This document shows, piece after piece, positions 8,413 through 16,414 of a stretch of DNA of 43,261 nucleotides. The DNA lies in NCBI GenBank assembly GCA_951812505.1, contig CATOSI010000001.1:814012-857272 (forward strand). Reading direction: 5' to 3'. Numbering within the stretch: position 1 is the stretch's first letter; every line of letters starts with the position of its first letter. Source of the stretch: an uncultured Dehalococcoidia bacterium. GTDB lineage: Bacteria > Chloroflexota > Dehalococcoidia > Lucifugimonadales > UBA1123. The position numbers and the translations under genes were made by a program. The notes beneath the pieces were generated by a model. It did not search any database. It saw only the letters and a list, made by a program, of their open reading frames with translations, and was not told the origin of the DNA.

Positions 8413-8455
8413 TGCCCCTAAACCGATAGAAGATAACTCACGTAGCTAAGCAATG

Positions 8456-8479
8456 GAGGTGTCGGAAATCCGACACCTC
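8456..8479. terminator. Perfect 11-bp hairpin after the aminotransferase gene
   Basis: GAGGTGTCGGA, a two-base AA gap and TCCGACACCTC form a perfect inverted repeat 43 bases after the stop. No T-run follows, so it may act as a processing or stability element rather than an intrinsic terminator. Confidence 0.5.
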
Positions 8480-8524
8480 TCCTAGGTTCAAGGCTAAGGA
8501 AATGCTTGAATATTACCTTAAATG

Positions 8525-8545
8525 ACGTTACGAAAATCGTAGCGT
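8525..8545. repeat. Second inverted repeat in the AT-rich spacer
   Basis: ACGTTACGA, AAA, TCGTAGCGT: a nine-pair stem with one G-U pair and a three-base loop, 46 bases after the first hairpin. Confidence 0.4.
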
Positions 8546-8634
8546 TAATTCCAAATTATGGCTGATATTGGCCTTTCAGCGGTGATATAAATTATTTTCC
8601 AACAATTTTGAGAAAAATATAAACTGCTCCACGC

Positions 8635-8663
8635 TTGACAGTGTTTGCCCCCGCGCATACCAT
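8635..8663 (+). promoter_or_regulatory. Sigma-70-like promoter without an obvious gene
   Basis: TTGACA (8635-8640), exactly 17 bases, then TACCAT (8658-8663), preceded by an A/T-rich tract that could serve as an UP element. It points into 350 bases with no convincing coding sequence before the MBL gene at 9016. Confidence 0.5.
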
Positions 8664-9015
8664 TAAGTTGGTGGTTGTGGGAAGAGCAGTCCCGGCAGGG
8701 GGACCTATTGAAGGGTCATATCCGAGCCGGACATTGCATCCATTTTCGGATTGTGCGGGACTGTTGCGCTGACTATCAGGACCTCGTCCAGTTCAAGCGA
8801 TTGAGCGACGATTACGTCATTCCGGCAAGGCCCCAAACCTGTCCAGGCAGCGGACAGCAAGAGGGCCTCAAAAATGTAATCTTCATCTGTCCTCGGATGA
8901 CGTGTGTCACTCTATAGGCACGGTTCCGGTGAAACTTGCGCTAACGTGGCTCTCTCCCCTCGCCCACCGAATACGACACAACGGTCGCTTTTCAAGACAA
9001 TCCGGGGGTGAGTGA

Positions 9016-9852
9016 TTGAGAATAGGGAACACGAGTATTGACCTTTTGAAAGACGGAACATTCAGGATGGACGGCGGCATCCTGTTCGGACAAGTAGCGA
9101 AGAGCGAATGGGAGCGTTACATCAAGCCTGACCGAAGAAATCGGGTAACCCTGGGTTTGAACGCCATCCTCATCAACACACCTGAACTGAAGATACTTAT
9201 TGATACCGGCGCGGGAAATAAGCGAATCGCCGAGATGCGGGACGATTACAATCTGAACGGCAATAAGCTTCTCAAGGGCCTTAAGGAGCGAGGGCTTAGC
9301 GCCCGCGATATAGACATCGTAGTTCTCAGCAACCTTCACTTCGAGCACAGCGGCGGATGCACAAAGCTCGACAGAACGGGGACGGCCATTCCGATGTTCC
9401 CAAATGCGGTTTACATGATGCAGAGGAGTTCCTGGGAAGCCGCTCTCTCGCCTAACGAAAGATACATGGACTGGTTTTACGAAGAAGACTACGAGCCACT
9501 CGCAGAGCGCGATATGATCAAGTTCCTTGACGATGGGGACGAGATTATCCCAGGGGTAAGGGTCAAACTGACCCACGGCCCGTCACAGGGAAACCAGATC
9601 GTATTCATAGAGTACGGGAGCGAGAGGATCGTATATGCGGGCGATTTGATTCCCACGCCGTTCCATCTCCCACTGCACCACATACCCGCAACCGCCGAGT
9701 TCCCGAACGATACGCTCGTTCAGAAGCGCGAACTCTTGGAGACTGCCATGGAGGGCGGATGGCTGATTGTCTTCGGAAACGGCAATGACTACAATTCCGC
9801 CTATGTCCGAGACCGAGGCGGCGTCTCTCAGCTAGTACCCGTAGAGATCTAG
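9016..9852 (+). CDS. MBL-fold protein with substituted metal ligands
   Basis: The 278-residue protein has the MBL fold: LIDTGAGNKR (about 61-70), SNLHFEHSGG (105-114), THGPSQGNQIVFIE (186-199) and VYAGDLIP (207-214). The metal site is unusual. The HxHxDH motif reads N106-x-H108-x-E110-H111, the third His is N193, and the position usually held by the last His reads FGNGND (N255/N257); only D210 is canonical. The protein may be a pseudo-enzyme or use another metal arrangement. The translated length and the surrounding conserved structure argue against decay. The TTG start follows a TGA directly in frame and has GGGGG 5-8 bases upstream, so it is the first possible start. Confidence 0.8.
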   Translation: MRIGNTSIDLLKDGTFRMDGGILFGQVAKSEWERYIKPDRRNRVTLGLNAILINTPELKILIDTGAGNKRIAEMRDDYNLNGNKLLKGLKERGLSARDIDIVVLSNLHFEHSGGCTKLDRTGTAIPMFPNAVYMMQRSSWEAALSPNERYMDWFYEEDYEPLAERDMIKFLDDGDEIIPGVRVKLTHGPSQGNQIVFIEYGSERIVYAGDLIPTPFHLPLHHIPATAEFPNDTLVQKRELLETAMEGGWLIVFGNGNDYNSAYVRDRGGVSQLVPVEI

Positions 9853-9875
9853 TCTCCACACCAAACTTTCATATC

Positions 9876-9914
9876 CGAAAAGCCCCTCAGGACTTACATT
9901 TGAGAGGCTTTTCG
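9876..9914. terminator. Bidirectional terminator between the MBL gene and mtaB
   Basis: CGAAAAGCCCCTCA (9876-9889) pairs with TGAGAGGCTTTTCG (9901-9914): 14 positions with one C-A mismatch and an 11-base loop. T-rich flanks occur on both strands. It lies between two converging genes. Confidence 0.7.
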
Positions 9915-9993
9915 TTCGCACATATGCTTAGAGTTGCGCTTGGCATGGAACGCATGCCTCAGTGCGGTGAGGCGATTGAGAATGCGGTTCAAT

Positions 9994-11289
9994 TCAGACC
10001 TCGGAGATTCGCGCGTGCATTAACTGGCCTTCGAAGCCTTCAAGAGTAGCGGCAGTTATCCGATTGGTAAGATCAGCCTCCGACTTTCCGCGTGCCCTGA
10101 GGTAGTTGTCCGTCAGCCCCGTCCATATAGTCCCGTTCTCGGAAGACTCGGCAGTCTCCCAGAGTATCTGCCGAGTCTGACCTATTGACGCCTCTCTGAA
10201 TTGAGAAGCGAGTTTGCCCACGACTGAACTCAATTCCCTGGCCCTCCTGGATTTTTCCGAAGGTTCGATGTGCGCCTTGAAGTACGCGGCGCTGGTACCC
10301 GGCCTTGTGGAATACGGGAAGACGTGCGCAGAGGCAAGTCCCGCCTCGACGCAGGCATCAACGCTGTCCCGGAAGTCCCTGTCGGACTCACCCGGGAATC
10401 CGACGATGACGTCCGCGGTAACTGATGCGCCCGCCACATTCCGCTTGATTCGGCGTACCGAGTCTTGGAAGTCCTCAGGAGAGTAGCGACGACGCATCTT
10501 CTTCAGGATCGAGTCGCTGCCGCTTTGGAGTGGTACATGGAAGTGGGGGCAGAGCCGTGGATCGCCCCAGAGCTCCAAGAGTTCCTCGGATATGTCCTGT
10601 GGCTGAAGAGACGATACCCTAATTCTGGGTACATCGGTCCGATCCAGTATGTCCTTCAGGAGCTCAACTATGTTCATGTTCTCCAGATCGAAACCGTATG
10701 AGCCGAGCTGCGTGCCTGTCAGGACGATTTCCTGGCATCCCGCGTCCGTGTATTCACTTGCAGTTGCCACGATCTCATCAACCGGAATACTGCGCTCCCT
10801 CCCCCTGACCGTGGGCACTATGCAGTACGCGCAAACCTGATCGCAGCCTTCCTGAATCTTGACCATCGCCCGGGAGCGAATTCTCAGCACCTGGCTCACA
10901 GCCTCGTCGTCGCCGACGGCGCACGCGGAATCAGGGTTTAATTCCAGTTGCCCTATCATTCGTACTAGCGAGGGCTTGTCCACGTTGCCGGCCACCAGGT
11001 CTATCTCAGGCATGGAGCGCAGGTCGTCGGGAGCGCGCTGGGCATAGCAGCCGGTTACCACGATGAGACTATTCGGGTTGCGACGTTTCGCGGCTCTGAC
11101 TGCCTGGCGCGCCTTACGGTCGGCGACGTGAGTAACCGTGCATGTGTTAAGTACGTAAATGTCTGCGTCTTCTGTTCTCGGAAGCACATCGTAGCCGGCT
11201 TCCAAGAGCGCACGCGAAAGAAACTGTGTGTCGGATTGATTGAGCTTACAGCCGTGCGTTTCCAGTTTTACTGTTAAGCGGTCAGACAA
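9994..11289 (-). CDS. mtaB: tRNA t6A37 methylthiotransferase
   Basis: A radical-SAM methylthiotransferase that converts t6A37 to ms2t6A in tRNAs reading ANN codons. The 431-residue protein has the three domains of the family. First is an N-terminal UPF0004 domain with cysteines in LETHGCKLNQSD, LNTCTVT and VTGCYAQR, which bind one [4Fe-4S] cluster. The radical-SAM core follows with CDQVCAYC (CxxxCxxC) and the VIVGFPGES motif, then a C-terminal TRAM-like region. KLNQSD and GRERS match the MtaB subgroup better than MiaB or RimO. The start is TTG nine bases after AGGAGA. It converges with the MBL gene across a shared terminator. A nested palindrome lies upstream at 11331-11350. Confidence 0.92.
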   Translation of the reverse strand: MSDRLTVKLETHGCKLNQSDTQFLSRALLEAGYDVLPRTEDADIYVLNTCTVTHVADRKARQAVRAAKRRNPNSLIVVTGCYAQRAPDDLRSMPEIDLVAGNVDKPSLVRMIGQLELNPDSACAVGDDEAVSQVLRIRSRAMVKIQEGCDQVCAYCIVPTVRGRERSIPVDEIVATASEYTDAGCQEIVLTGTQLGSYGFDLENMNIVELLKDILDRTDVPRIRVSSLQPQDISEELLELWGDPRLCPHFHVPLQSGSDSILKKMRRRYSPEDFQDSVRRIKRNVAGASVTADVIVGFPGESDRDFRDSVDACVEAGLASAHVFPYSTRPGTSAAYFKAHIEPSEKSRRARELSSVVGKLASQFREASIGQTRQILWETAESSENGTIWTGLTDNYLRARGKSEADLTNRITAATLEGFEGQLMHARISEV

Positions 11290-11330
11290 TTATCGCTTCT
11301 CCTGTGAGTCGGGACGAGTTAAACACTGCC

Positions 11331-11350
11331 GTACCAAAGTGGTACTTTGG
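11331..11350. promoter_or_regulatory. Nested palindromes upstream of mtaB (possible operator)
   Basis: GTACCA-AAG-TGGTAC (11331-11345) and CCAAAGT-GGT-ACTTTGG (11334-11350) are two perfect inverted repeats sharing most of their bases. They lie in the divergent spacer between mtaB and the gene at 11495, 41 bases before the mtaB start. Confidence 0.45.
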
Positions 11351-11428
11351 GAGCACCGATTGGTGGAGATGGAAGCTAAGGGAGCCAACTATCCGTTTCC
11401 TGAATTATATATAACCCCACCTATGCTA

Positions 11429-11437
11429 TGCTACAAT
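11429..11437 (+). promoter_or_regulatory. Extended -10 promoter
   Basis: TGCTACAAT, 57 bases before the ATG at 11495; no -35 hexamer is visible. It probably drives the unknown gene at 11495 and perhaps the reductase gene after it. Confidence 0.5.
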
Positions 11438-11494
11438 TCCGACTGTTTGCCACGACGTTAGACTGAAGGATAATATCGTCCGCCCGGGTCCGTA

Positions 11495-11995
11495 ATGACA
11501 CCTATGCAAGACAACGACTCTCTCGGAATGTGGATTGACCGTACCAGCAGAATGGTCGGCTACCGAGAAGAGGCTCTCGATTTCCTGGAGCGGGCTGGCA
11601 GCCAGCTGCCGGTGTTCGAGTCTGACCTTGGAATCGTGTGCCGCCTGTGGGCCGTAGCTGACGAATACGACGAGATCATTTGTCGAGCCCTCACGGAGTT
11701 CGACTCCGCTGTGTTCGATACCGCCGGGGAACTGGACATCACGAGGGGAGCGGAGACAAGGCCGACTTCGGAAAACGAACCTCAAGTGGTGTTTCTGTGC
11801 ACTTGGTCCGTAATACGCCCTGAGGGGCAGAGCGTAAGCTGCATTCTCTGCGGTGAACAGTTGACCGGCGCCCTCAGTATGGAAATTCGGGACCACCATG
11901 ATTTTAGCCGACCTGTGCCCTTCCCTATCGAAAGTCCGACAGTACTATATAGGACATTGAGCGACAGTTTCTTCGGGCTCGCAGGTGAGCCGTGA
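11495..11995 (+). CDS. Conserved-looking protein of unknown function
   Basis: A 166-residue protein that I do not recognise. The first half is helical and acidic (SLGMWIDRTSRMVGYREEALDF, then DEYDEIICRALTEFDSAVFD). The second half contains strands (PQVVFLCTWSVIRP) and a CILCGEQL segment, whose C-x2-C might bind a metal with other ligands. There is no signal peptide or membrane segment. A promoter (11429) lies just upstream and the Grx-TrxR gene starts 61 bases after the stop, so the two may be cotranscribed. The initiation codon could be ATG 11495 or ATG 11504; neither has a clear ribosome-binding site. Confidence 0.6.
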   Translation: MTPMQDNDSLGMWIDRTSRMVGYREEALDFLERAGSQLPVFESDLGIVCRLWAVADEYDEIICRALTEFDSAVFDTAGELDITRGAETRPTSENEPQVVFLCTWSVIRPEGQSVSCILCGEQLTGALSMEIRDHHDFSRPVPFPIESPTVLYRTLSDSFFGLAGEP

Positions 11996-12056
11996 TCCAT
12001 ATGCAAGAGACTAACACGACTTCCCCGAATTCTGAATCGCCACACGGAGGGGTCTC

Positions 12057-13277
12057 TTGACACTATCTACTACACCCAAGATGACTGTCTATGGAGCGCC
12101 CTGGTGCCCGGACTGCCGTCGTTCGAAGCAGTTCCTCGGAGAACAGAGAATCCCCTACGACTGGGTTGACATTGACCTGGACGACGAGGGACGCGCCTAC
12201 GTTCAGCAGGTGAATGACGGCAAACAGATTATCCCGACGATAGTGTTCGAGGACGGCTCGATTCTAGTCGAACCAACGAACTCTGAGCTTGCGCTCAAAC
12301 TCGGCATCAGCCCGAGCGCGTCACGATCGTTCTACGACCTGATTGTCGTAGGCGGTGGGCCGGCGGGACTTACGGCTGCGCTTTATGCGGCACGGGAAGG
12401 AATTGACACACTCATAGTCGAGGAGAGCGCAGTCGGCGGCCAGGCGGGCGTGACCGAGCGAATCGAGAACTATCCCGGTTTTCCTGAAGGCGTCCAGGGG
12501 GCGTTTCTGGCAGAACAGATGCGACTTCAGGCCGAACGGTTCGGCGTCGAGATACTTCAGGCACAGTCCGTAACCGGAGTGAAGGCAGTAGATGACTTCA
12601 GGGTAGTCTCCACTGAGACCGGGGACGAGTATTCTTCATCCGCGCTGGTGATCGCGACCGGAAGTAGATACAGGAGACTCGGTGTACCTGGAGAGGAAGA
12701 CCTGATAGGCGCCGGCATCCATTTCTGCGCGACCTGCGACGGACCTTTCTACAGAGATCAGGAAGTGTTGGTCGTCGGGGGCGGCAACAGCGCCGTAGAA
12801 GAGGGTCTATTCCTAACTAGATTCGCCTCCAAGGTAACGCTGCTTGCAAGAGGAGACCAGCTGCGCGCAAGTCAGATCCTTCAGGAGAGAGCAGAGAGCG
12901 AGCCGAAGCTGGTAGTTCGAACGAATGCGTCGGTACGGGGATTCAGGGGGGCTACAAGAGTAGAATCTGTGACTGTCGCCAACTCTGAGACCGGTGATAA
13001 CGAGGAACTTCACCCATCGGGGGTGTTCATCTTCATCGGCCTGGACCCCAATACCGAATTCGTACGCGGTGTGCTCGACACCGACCGGTGGGGCTTCATC
13101 AAGACGGACATGACCTTCCAGTCTTCGATATCAGGCGTATTCGCGGCAGGCGACGTTCGAGCGGGCAGCACGAAACAGCTTGCAGCGGCCGTCGGCGAAG
13201 GCACAACCGCCGCAATGATGGTCAGAGGCTACATGGAGCGCCTCCAGAAGAACCGAGGCTACGCCGGCGACGGGTAA
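12057..13277 (+). CDS. Glutaredoxin-thioredoxin reductase fusion
   Basis: A flavoprotein disulphide reductase with its own redoxin domain. Residues 1-82 are a glutaredoxin-like domain with active site WCPDC (C17, C20) and the cis-Pro loop IIPTIVF. Residues 93-400 are thioredoxin reductase: FAD motif GGGPAG (99-104), the redox pair CATC (C224, C227), the NAD(P) motif GGGNSA (241-246) and the FAD-contact GVFAAGDV. The usual HRRxxxR that grips the 2'-phosphate of NADPH reads LARGDQLR, so one Arg is lost and coenzyme preference may differ. The fusion should shuttle electrons from NAD(P)H through FAD to the redoxin arm. The TTG start sits six bases after GGAGG; ATG at residue 9 is the alternative. 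Confidence 0.9.
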   Translation: MTLSTTPKMTVYGAPWCPDCRRSKQFLGEQRIPYDWVDIDLDDEGRAYVQQVNDGKQIIPTIVFEDGSILVEPTNSELALKLGISPSASRSFYDLIVVGGGPAGLTAALYAAREGIDTLIVEESAVGGQAGVTERIENYPGFPEGVQGAFLAEQMRLQAERFGVEILQAQSVTGVKAVDDFRVVSTETGDEYSSSALVIATGSRYRRLGVPGEEDLIGAGIHFCATCDGPFYRDQEVLVVGGGNSAVEEGLFLTRFASKVTLLARGDQLRASQILQERAESEPKLVVRTNASVRGFRGATRVESVTVANSETGDNEELHPSGVFIFIGLDPNTEFVRGVLDTDRWGFIKTDMTFQSSISGVFAAGDVRAGSTKQLAAAVGEGTTAAMMVRGYMERLQKNRGYAGDG

Positions 13278-13284
13278 TACCCGT
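13270..13284. promoter_or_regulatory. Palindrome at the fabF promoter
   Basis: ACGGGT-AAT-ACCCGT is perfect and occupies the place of the -35 box, eight bases before TATAAT. It also overlaps the stop codon of the reductase gene. It could be an operator or a short hairpin. Confidence 0.4.
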
Positions 13285-13289
13285 ATCTG

Positions 13290-13298
13290 TGCTATAAT
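13290..13298 (+). promoter_or_regulatory. Extended -10 promoter for fabF
   Basis: TGCTATAAT is a perfect extended -10 box, 68 bases before the fabF ATG. Confidence 0.6.
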
Positions 13299-13365
13299 CC
13301 CATCCGATGATAAGGCTCAGAAGGACGCAGATTGTGCGGACGCCCCTCGCCCAGGAGTTCCCCGA

Positions 13366-14610
13366 ATGATACCCAATCGAGTTGTAGTAACAGGCGTGGG
13401 CATAGTAAGCCCTCTTGGGTTGGATACCGAATCCACTTGGAAGGGCCTGCTGTCGGGTCGCTCCGGTGTCGGACCTATAACAGCCTTCGATCCCGAGGGC
13501 TATGGCACGACCATCGCGGCGGAAGTCAAAGACTTCGAGCCTGAAGGTTTGCTTGGCCGCAAGGAATCGAGGCGCATGGACAGGTTTGTTCAGCTCGCGG
13601 CAGTGGCCGCCTTGGAGTCGGCGGAGGCCTCGGGCATCGAGATAACTACCGATAACAGCCCGCGTGTTTCAGTGATGATAGCCAGTGGCATCGGAGGCAT
13701 CATCACGCTTTCGGATCAGGTGGGCGTGCTTGGAAATCGCGGACCGAAGCGCATTTCGCCGTTCCTGGTACCGATGATGCTTCCAGACATGGCTTCTGGC
13801 CAGGTCTCCATGATGATGGGAGCCAAGGGGCCGAATTACAGCACGGTATCGGCCTGCTCCAGCGCTGCCGATACTATCGGACAGGCATTCGAGGCGATTC
13901 GCAGGGGCGACGTGGACGCCGCATTCGCCGGTGGGTCAGAGGCCGCAATATGCCCGATAGGAGTGGCCGGATTCAATGCATGCCATGCGTTGTCCAAGAG
14001 AAACGACGACCCGCAAAAGGCTTCCAGACCATTCGACGCAGACCGCGATGGGTTCGTGCTGGGAGAGGGTGGCGCGGTACTGGTTCTGGAGAGCTTGGAA
14101 CACGCGATCTCAAGGGGAGCGACACCCATAGCCGAGATCGGGGGATACGGTTCCACGGCCGACGCTCACCATATCACGCAGCCCGCTCCGGAAGGCGAAG
14201 GCGCCGCAAGAGCCATGAACATGGCACTGAACCAAGCGCAGGTCCAGCCGGAAGAAATAGGCTATGTGAATGCACACGGAACGTCCACGCCTCTGAACGA
14301 CAAGTACGAGACGATGGCGCTCAAGACCGTTTTCGGTGAGGAGGCCTACAAGGTACCCATCAGTTCCACCAAGTCAATGACCGGCCACCTGCTGGGCGCA
14401 AGCGGAGCGTTGGAGGCTGCCGTTACGGTACTTGCCCTGTCGAAGTGGGCTATACCGCCCACTATCAACCTCGAAACTCCTGATCCCGAATGCGATCTCG
14501 ACTACACCCCGCACATGCCTCGAAGAGGGCGCATACGCTCTGCCATGAGCAACTCTTTCGGCTTCGGGGGACACAACGCATCGCTCGTGTTCCAGGAATT
14601 CGAGGAGTAA
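13366..14610 (+). CDS. fabF: Beta-ketoacyl-ACP synthase II
   Basis: The condensing enzyme of fatty-acid elongation, joining malonyl-ACP to acyl-ACP in the cytosol. The 414-residue protein has the thiolase fold with nucleophile C164 in STVSACSSAAD, H304 in NAHGTSTPLND and H341 in KSMTGHLLGASGALE, the Cys-His-His triad of KAS I/II. The N-terminus RVVVTGVGIVSPLG and C-terminus SNSFGFGGHNASLVF are textbook. Length equals that of FabF. No acpP, fabD or fabG is adjacent, so this copy lies outside a fab cluster. The ATG follows AGGAG at nine bases. Confidence 0.94.
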   Translation: MIPNRVVVTGVGIVSPLGLDTESTWKGLLSGRSGVGPITAFDPEGYGTTIAAEVKDFEPEGLLGRKESRRMDRFVQLAAVAALESAEASGIEITTDNSPRVSVMIASGIGGIITLSDQVGVLGNRGPKRISPFLVPMMLPDMASGQVSMMMGAKGPNYSTVSACSSAADTIGQAFEAIRRGDVDAAFAGGSEAAICPIGVAGFNACHALSKRNDDPQKASRPFDADRDGFVLGEGGAVLVLESLEHAISRGATPIAEIGGYGSTADAHHITQPAPEGEGAARAMNMALNQAQVQPEEIGYVNAHGTSTPLNDKYETMALKTVFGEEAYKVPISSTKSMTGHLLGASGALEAAVTVLALSKWAIPPTINLETPDPECDLDYTPHMPRRGRIRSAMSNSFGFGGHNASLVFQEFEE

Positions 14611-14677
14611 GCGCGCCCCGCCTCGCTTTCGCGCGTCGGAATGTCTGTGAGAATATCTGCCCAACCTAAATTCATAG

Positions 14678-16405
14678 TTGGGATATGCGCCGTTGAAAAA
14701 CAACTGGAAGCTAAGACCGCCCGTTCCTGAAAAGACAGTGAGTGCGCTCGGGTTCCCTCAACTTCAGTCTCAACTTCTCTACAACAGGGGGTTGAACTCT
14801 AGGGAAGAAGCCCGGTCATTCCTATCCCCTAACGAGTCTCATGTCTGCGACCCAATGCTGCTGCCCGATATGGACAGAGCCGTGTCCAGGCTTGGGCGCG
14901 CAATCGAGGACGGAGAGCGCGTATGCGTCTTCGGCGACTTCGACATTGACGGCATAAGCGGTACGGCGGTTGTCATGTCCGGTCTGAGAAAGTTGGGCGC
15001 CGATGTAGTGCCGTACATTCCCAACCGGAATCGGTTGGACGAGGGACACGGAGTTACTGGCGACGCTATCCGTGTCATCGCAGACATGGGCGCGTCCGTT
15101 CTGGTCACGGTGGACTGCGGCAGTTACGATAGCGAAAGCGTGAAGTTAGCGTCCTCTCTTGGCATAGATACCATCATCACGGATCACCACTCGGTTCTGG
15201 AAACTCCGCCCGCGCTGGCATTCATCAACTCCAACAGGCCGGACTCACAGTATCCCTTCCGACACCTGGCCGGTGTGGGAACGGCCTACAAGCTCATGCA
15301 GGCCGTCTATGAAGACGCGGGGCGCGATGAGCCGGAAGAATTGCTGGAGTTCGTCGCGCTGGGCACCGTGAGCGACATAGTTCCACTCATCGGGGAAAAC
15401 CGCTACTTCGTCGGCGAAGGGCTGAGACGCATGAATCGCACCAGCGTCCCCGGTCTCAAGGCGCTGGTGGAAGTGTCCGGCAATCGCGGAAAGACGCTGG
15501 ATACAACTACCCTGTCATTCAGTCTCATACCGCGCCTGAACGCTCCGGGCAGGCTGCACAATGAACATGACGAGCTCAATGCCCGCTACATGGCCCTCAA
15601 TCTGCTCACGACCGCTGACCCTGAAAACGCGCGGTACATAGCCGCCGACATGGAAGTATCCAACAAACGACGGCAGGCGCTGACTGAAGTGGGCGCGAAA
15701 CAAGCCCAAGCTCAGGTACTTAAGAGATGGGGGCGCACCTCCCTACCCGGAATACTGATGGTCGGGCATCGCGACTGGAAGCCGGGCATAGTAGGCCTGA
15801 TCGCTTCCAAGTTGGTTGATATGTACCACCGGCCCGCCATTGCCGTTGCCGTAGGAGAAAGTGAGAGCAGGGCGAGCGCAAGAACAGTACCGGGATTCAG
15901 TATATTTGAACCGATAGAGATGAAGAAGGAATTGTTCGTCAAGTTCGGAGGGCACAGCCAAGCCGCGGGATTCACGATACCGAATCAACACCTGAGGACG
16001 CTGGCTGAGCACTTCGAGACTTATTCCAACGGTATTTTCGACGAAGTCGCGCAGGACGCGCCCCTGGAAATCGAGATGCAGGCCGGCCCTTCGCTCGTAT
16101 CCAACGATCTGTTCGATTTCACTCGGGACCTTGAACCGTTCGGCCAGTCCAATCCTCAGCCGCTGTTTGCTTCAGATGGGCTTTGCGTGCTCAATTCCAC
16201 CCGCGTCGGATCCGGCAGGCACTTGAAAATGACCGTCCAGGACCGCGACGGTTCATCTTGGGACGCGATTGCCTTCAGGCAAGGGGACCACGTCAGTCAA
16301 GCCAGGCCGGGTACATATCTCGAGGTCGCGTACAGTATGGAACTGAACACCTGGCGCGGCTCGACCAGCCTTCAAATGGTCATCGAAGACTTGGGACCCT
16401 CATAG
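14678..16405 (+). CDS. recJ: Single-stranded-DNA exonuclease RecJ
   Basis: A DHH-family 5'-3' ssDNA exonuclease for recombination and mismatch repair. Within 575 residues are the DHH motifs FGDFDIDGISGTAVV (motif I), VTVDCGS (II), IITDHHSV (III, the DHH itself) and ALGTVSDIVPL (IV). The DHHA1 domain has WKPGIVGLIASKL and FGGHSQAAGF, followed by an OB-like C-terminal domain from about residue 470 (LEPFGQSNPQPLF). Motif I has Phe-Asp-Ile where many RecJ have Tyr-Asp-Val, a conservative change. The start is uncertain: TTG 14678 or TTG 14693, neither with a Shine-Dalgarno sequence. It converges with lgt nine bases away. Confidence 0.93.
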   Translation: MGYAPLKNNWKLRPPVPEKTVSALGFPQLQSQLLYNRGLNSREEARSFLSPNESHVCDPMLLPDMDRAVSRLGRAIEDGERVCVFGDFDIDGISGTAVVMSGLRKLGADVVPYIPNRNRLDEGHGVTGDAIRVIADMGASVLVTVDCGSYDSESVKLASSLGIDTIITDHHSVLETPPALAFINSNRPDSQYPFRHLAGVGTAYKLMQAVYEDAGRDEPEELLEFVALGTVSDIVPLIGENRYFVGEGLRRMNRTSVPGLKALVEVSGNRGKTLDTTTLSFSLIPRLNAPGRLHNEHDELNARYMALNLLTTADPENARYIAADMEVSNKRRQALTEVGAKQAQAQVLKRWGRTSLPGILMVGHRDWKPGIVGLIASKLVDMYHRPAIAVAVGESESRASARTVPGFSIFEPIEMKKELFVKFGGHSQAAGFTIPNQHLRTLAEHFETYSNGIFDEVAQDAPLEIEMQAGPSLVSNDLFDFTRDLEPFGQSNPQPLFASDGLCVLNSTRVGSGRHLKMTVQDRDGSSWDAIAFRQGDHVSQARPGTYLEVAYSMELNTWRGSTSLQMVIEDLGPS

Positions 16406-16414
16406 ATTAACCGA

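Larger units (their letters stand above)
8413..9015 (+). other. 603-base intergenic region with hairpins and a promoter-like element
   Basis: The left half (about 8490-8640) is much richer in A and T than its surroundings. It contains two hairpins (8456-8479 and 8525-8545) and a good promoter at 8635-8663. The right half (8664-9000) is GC-rich again. It can be read through from a TTG at 8645 for 90 codons, but that frame starts between the promoter boxes, has no ribosome-binding site and resembles no protein I know. It may encode a small RNA or be decayed coding sequence. Confidence 0.5.

Noticed and set aside
8645..8917. 90-codon frame starting TTG
   Set aside because: It starts between the -35 and -10 boxes of a promoter, has no ribosome-binding site and shows no family features.
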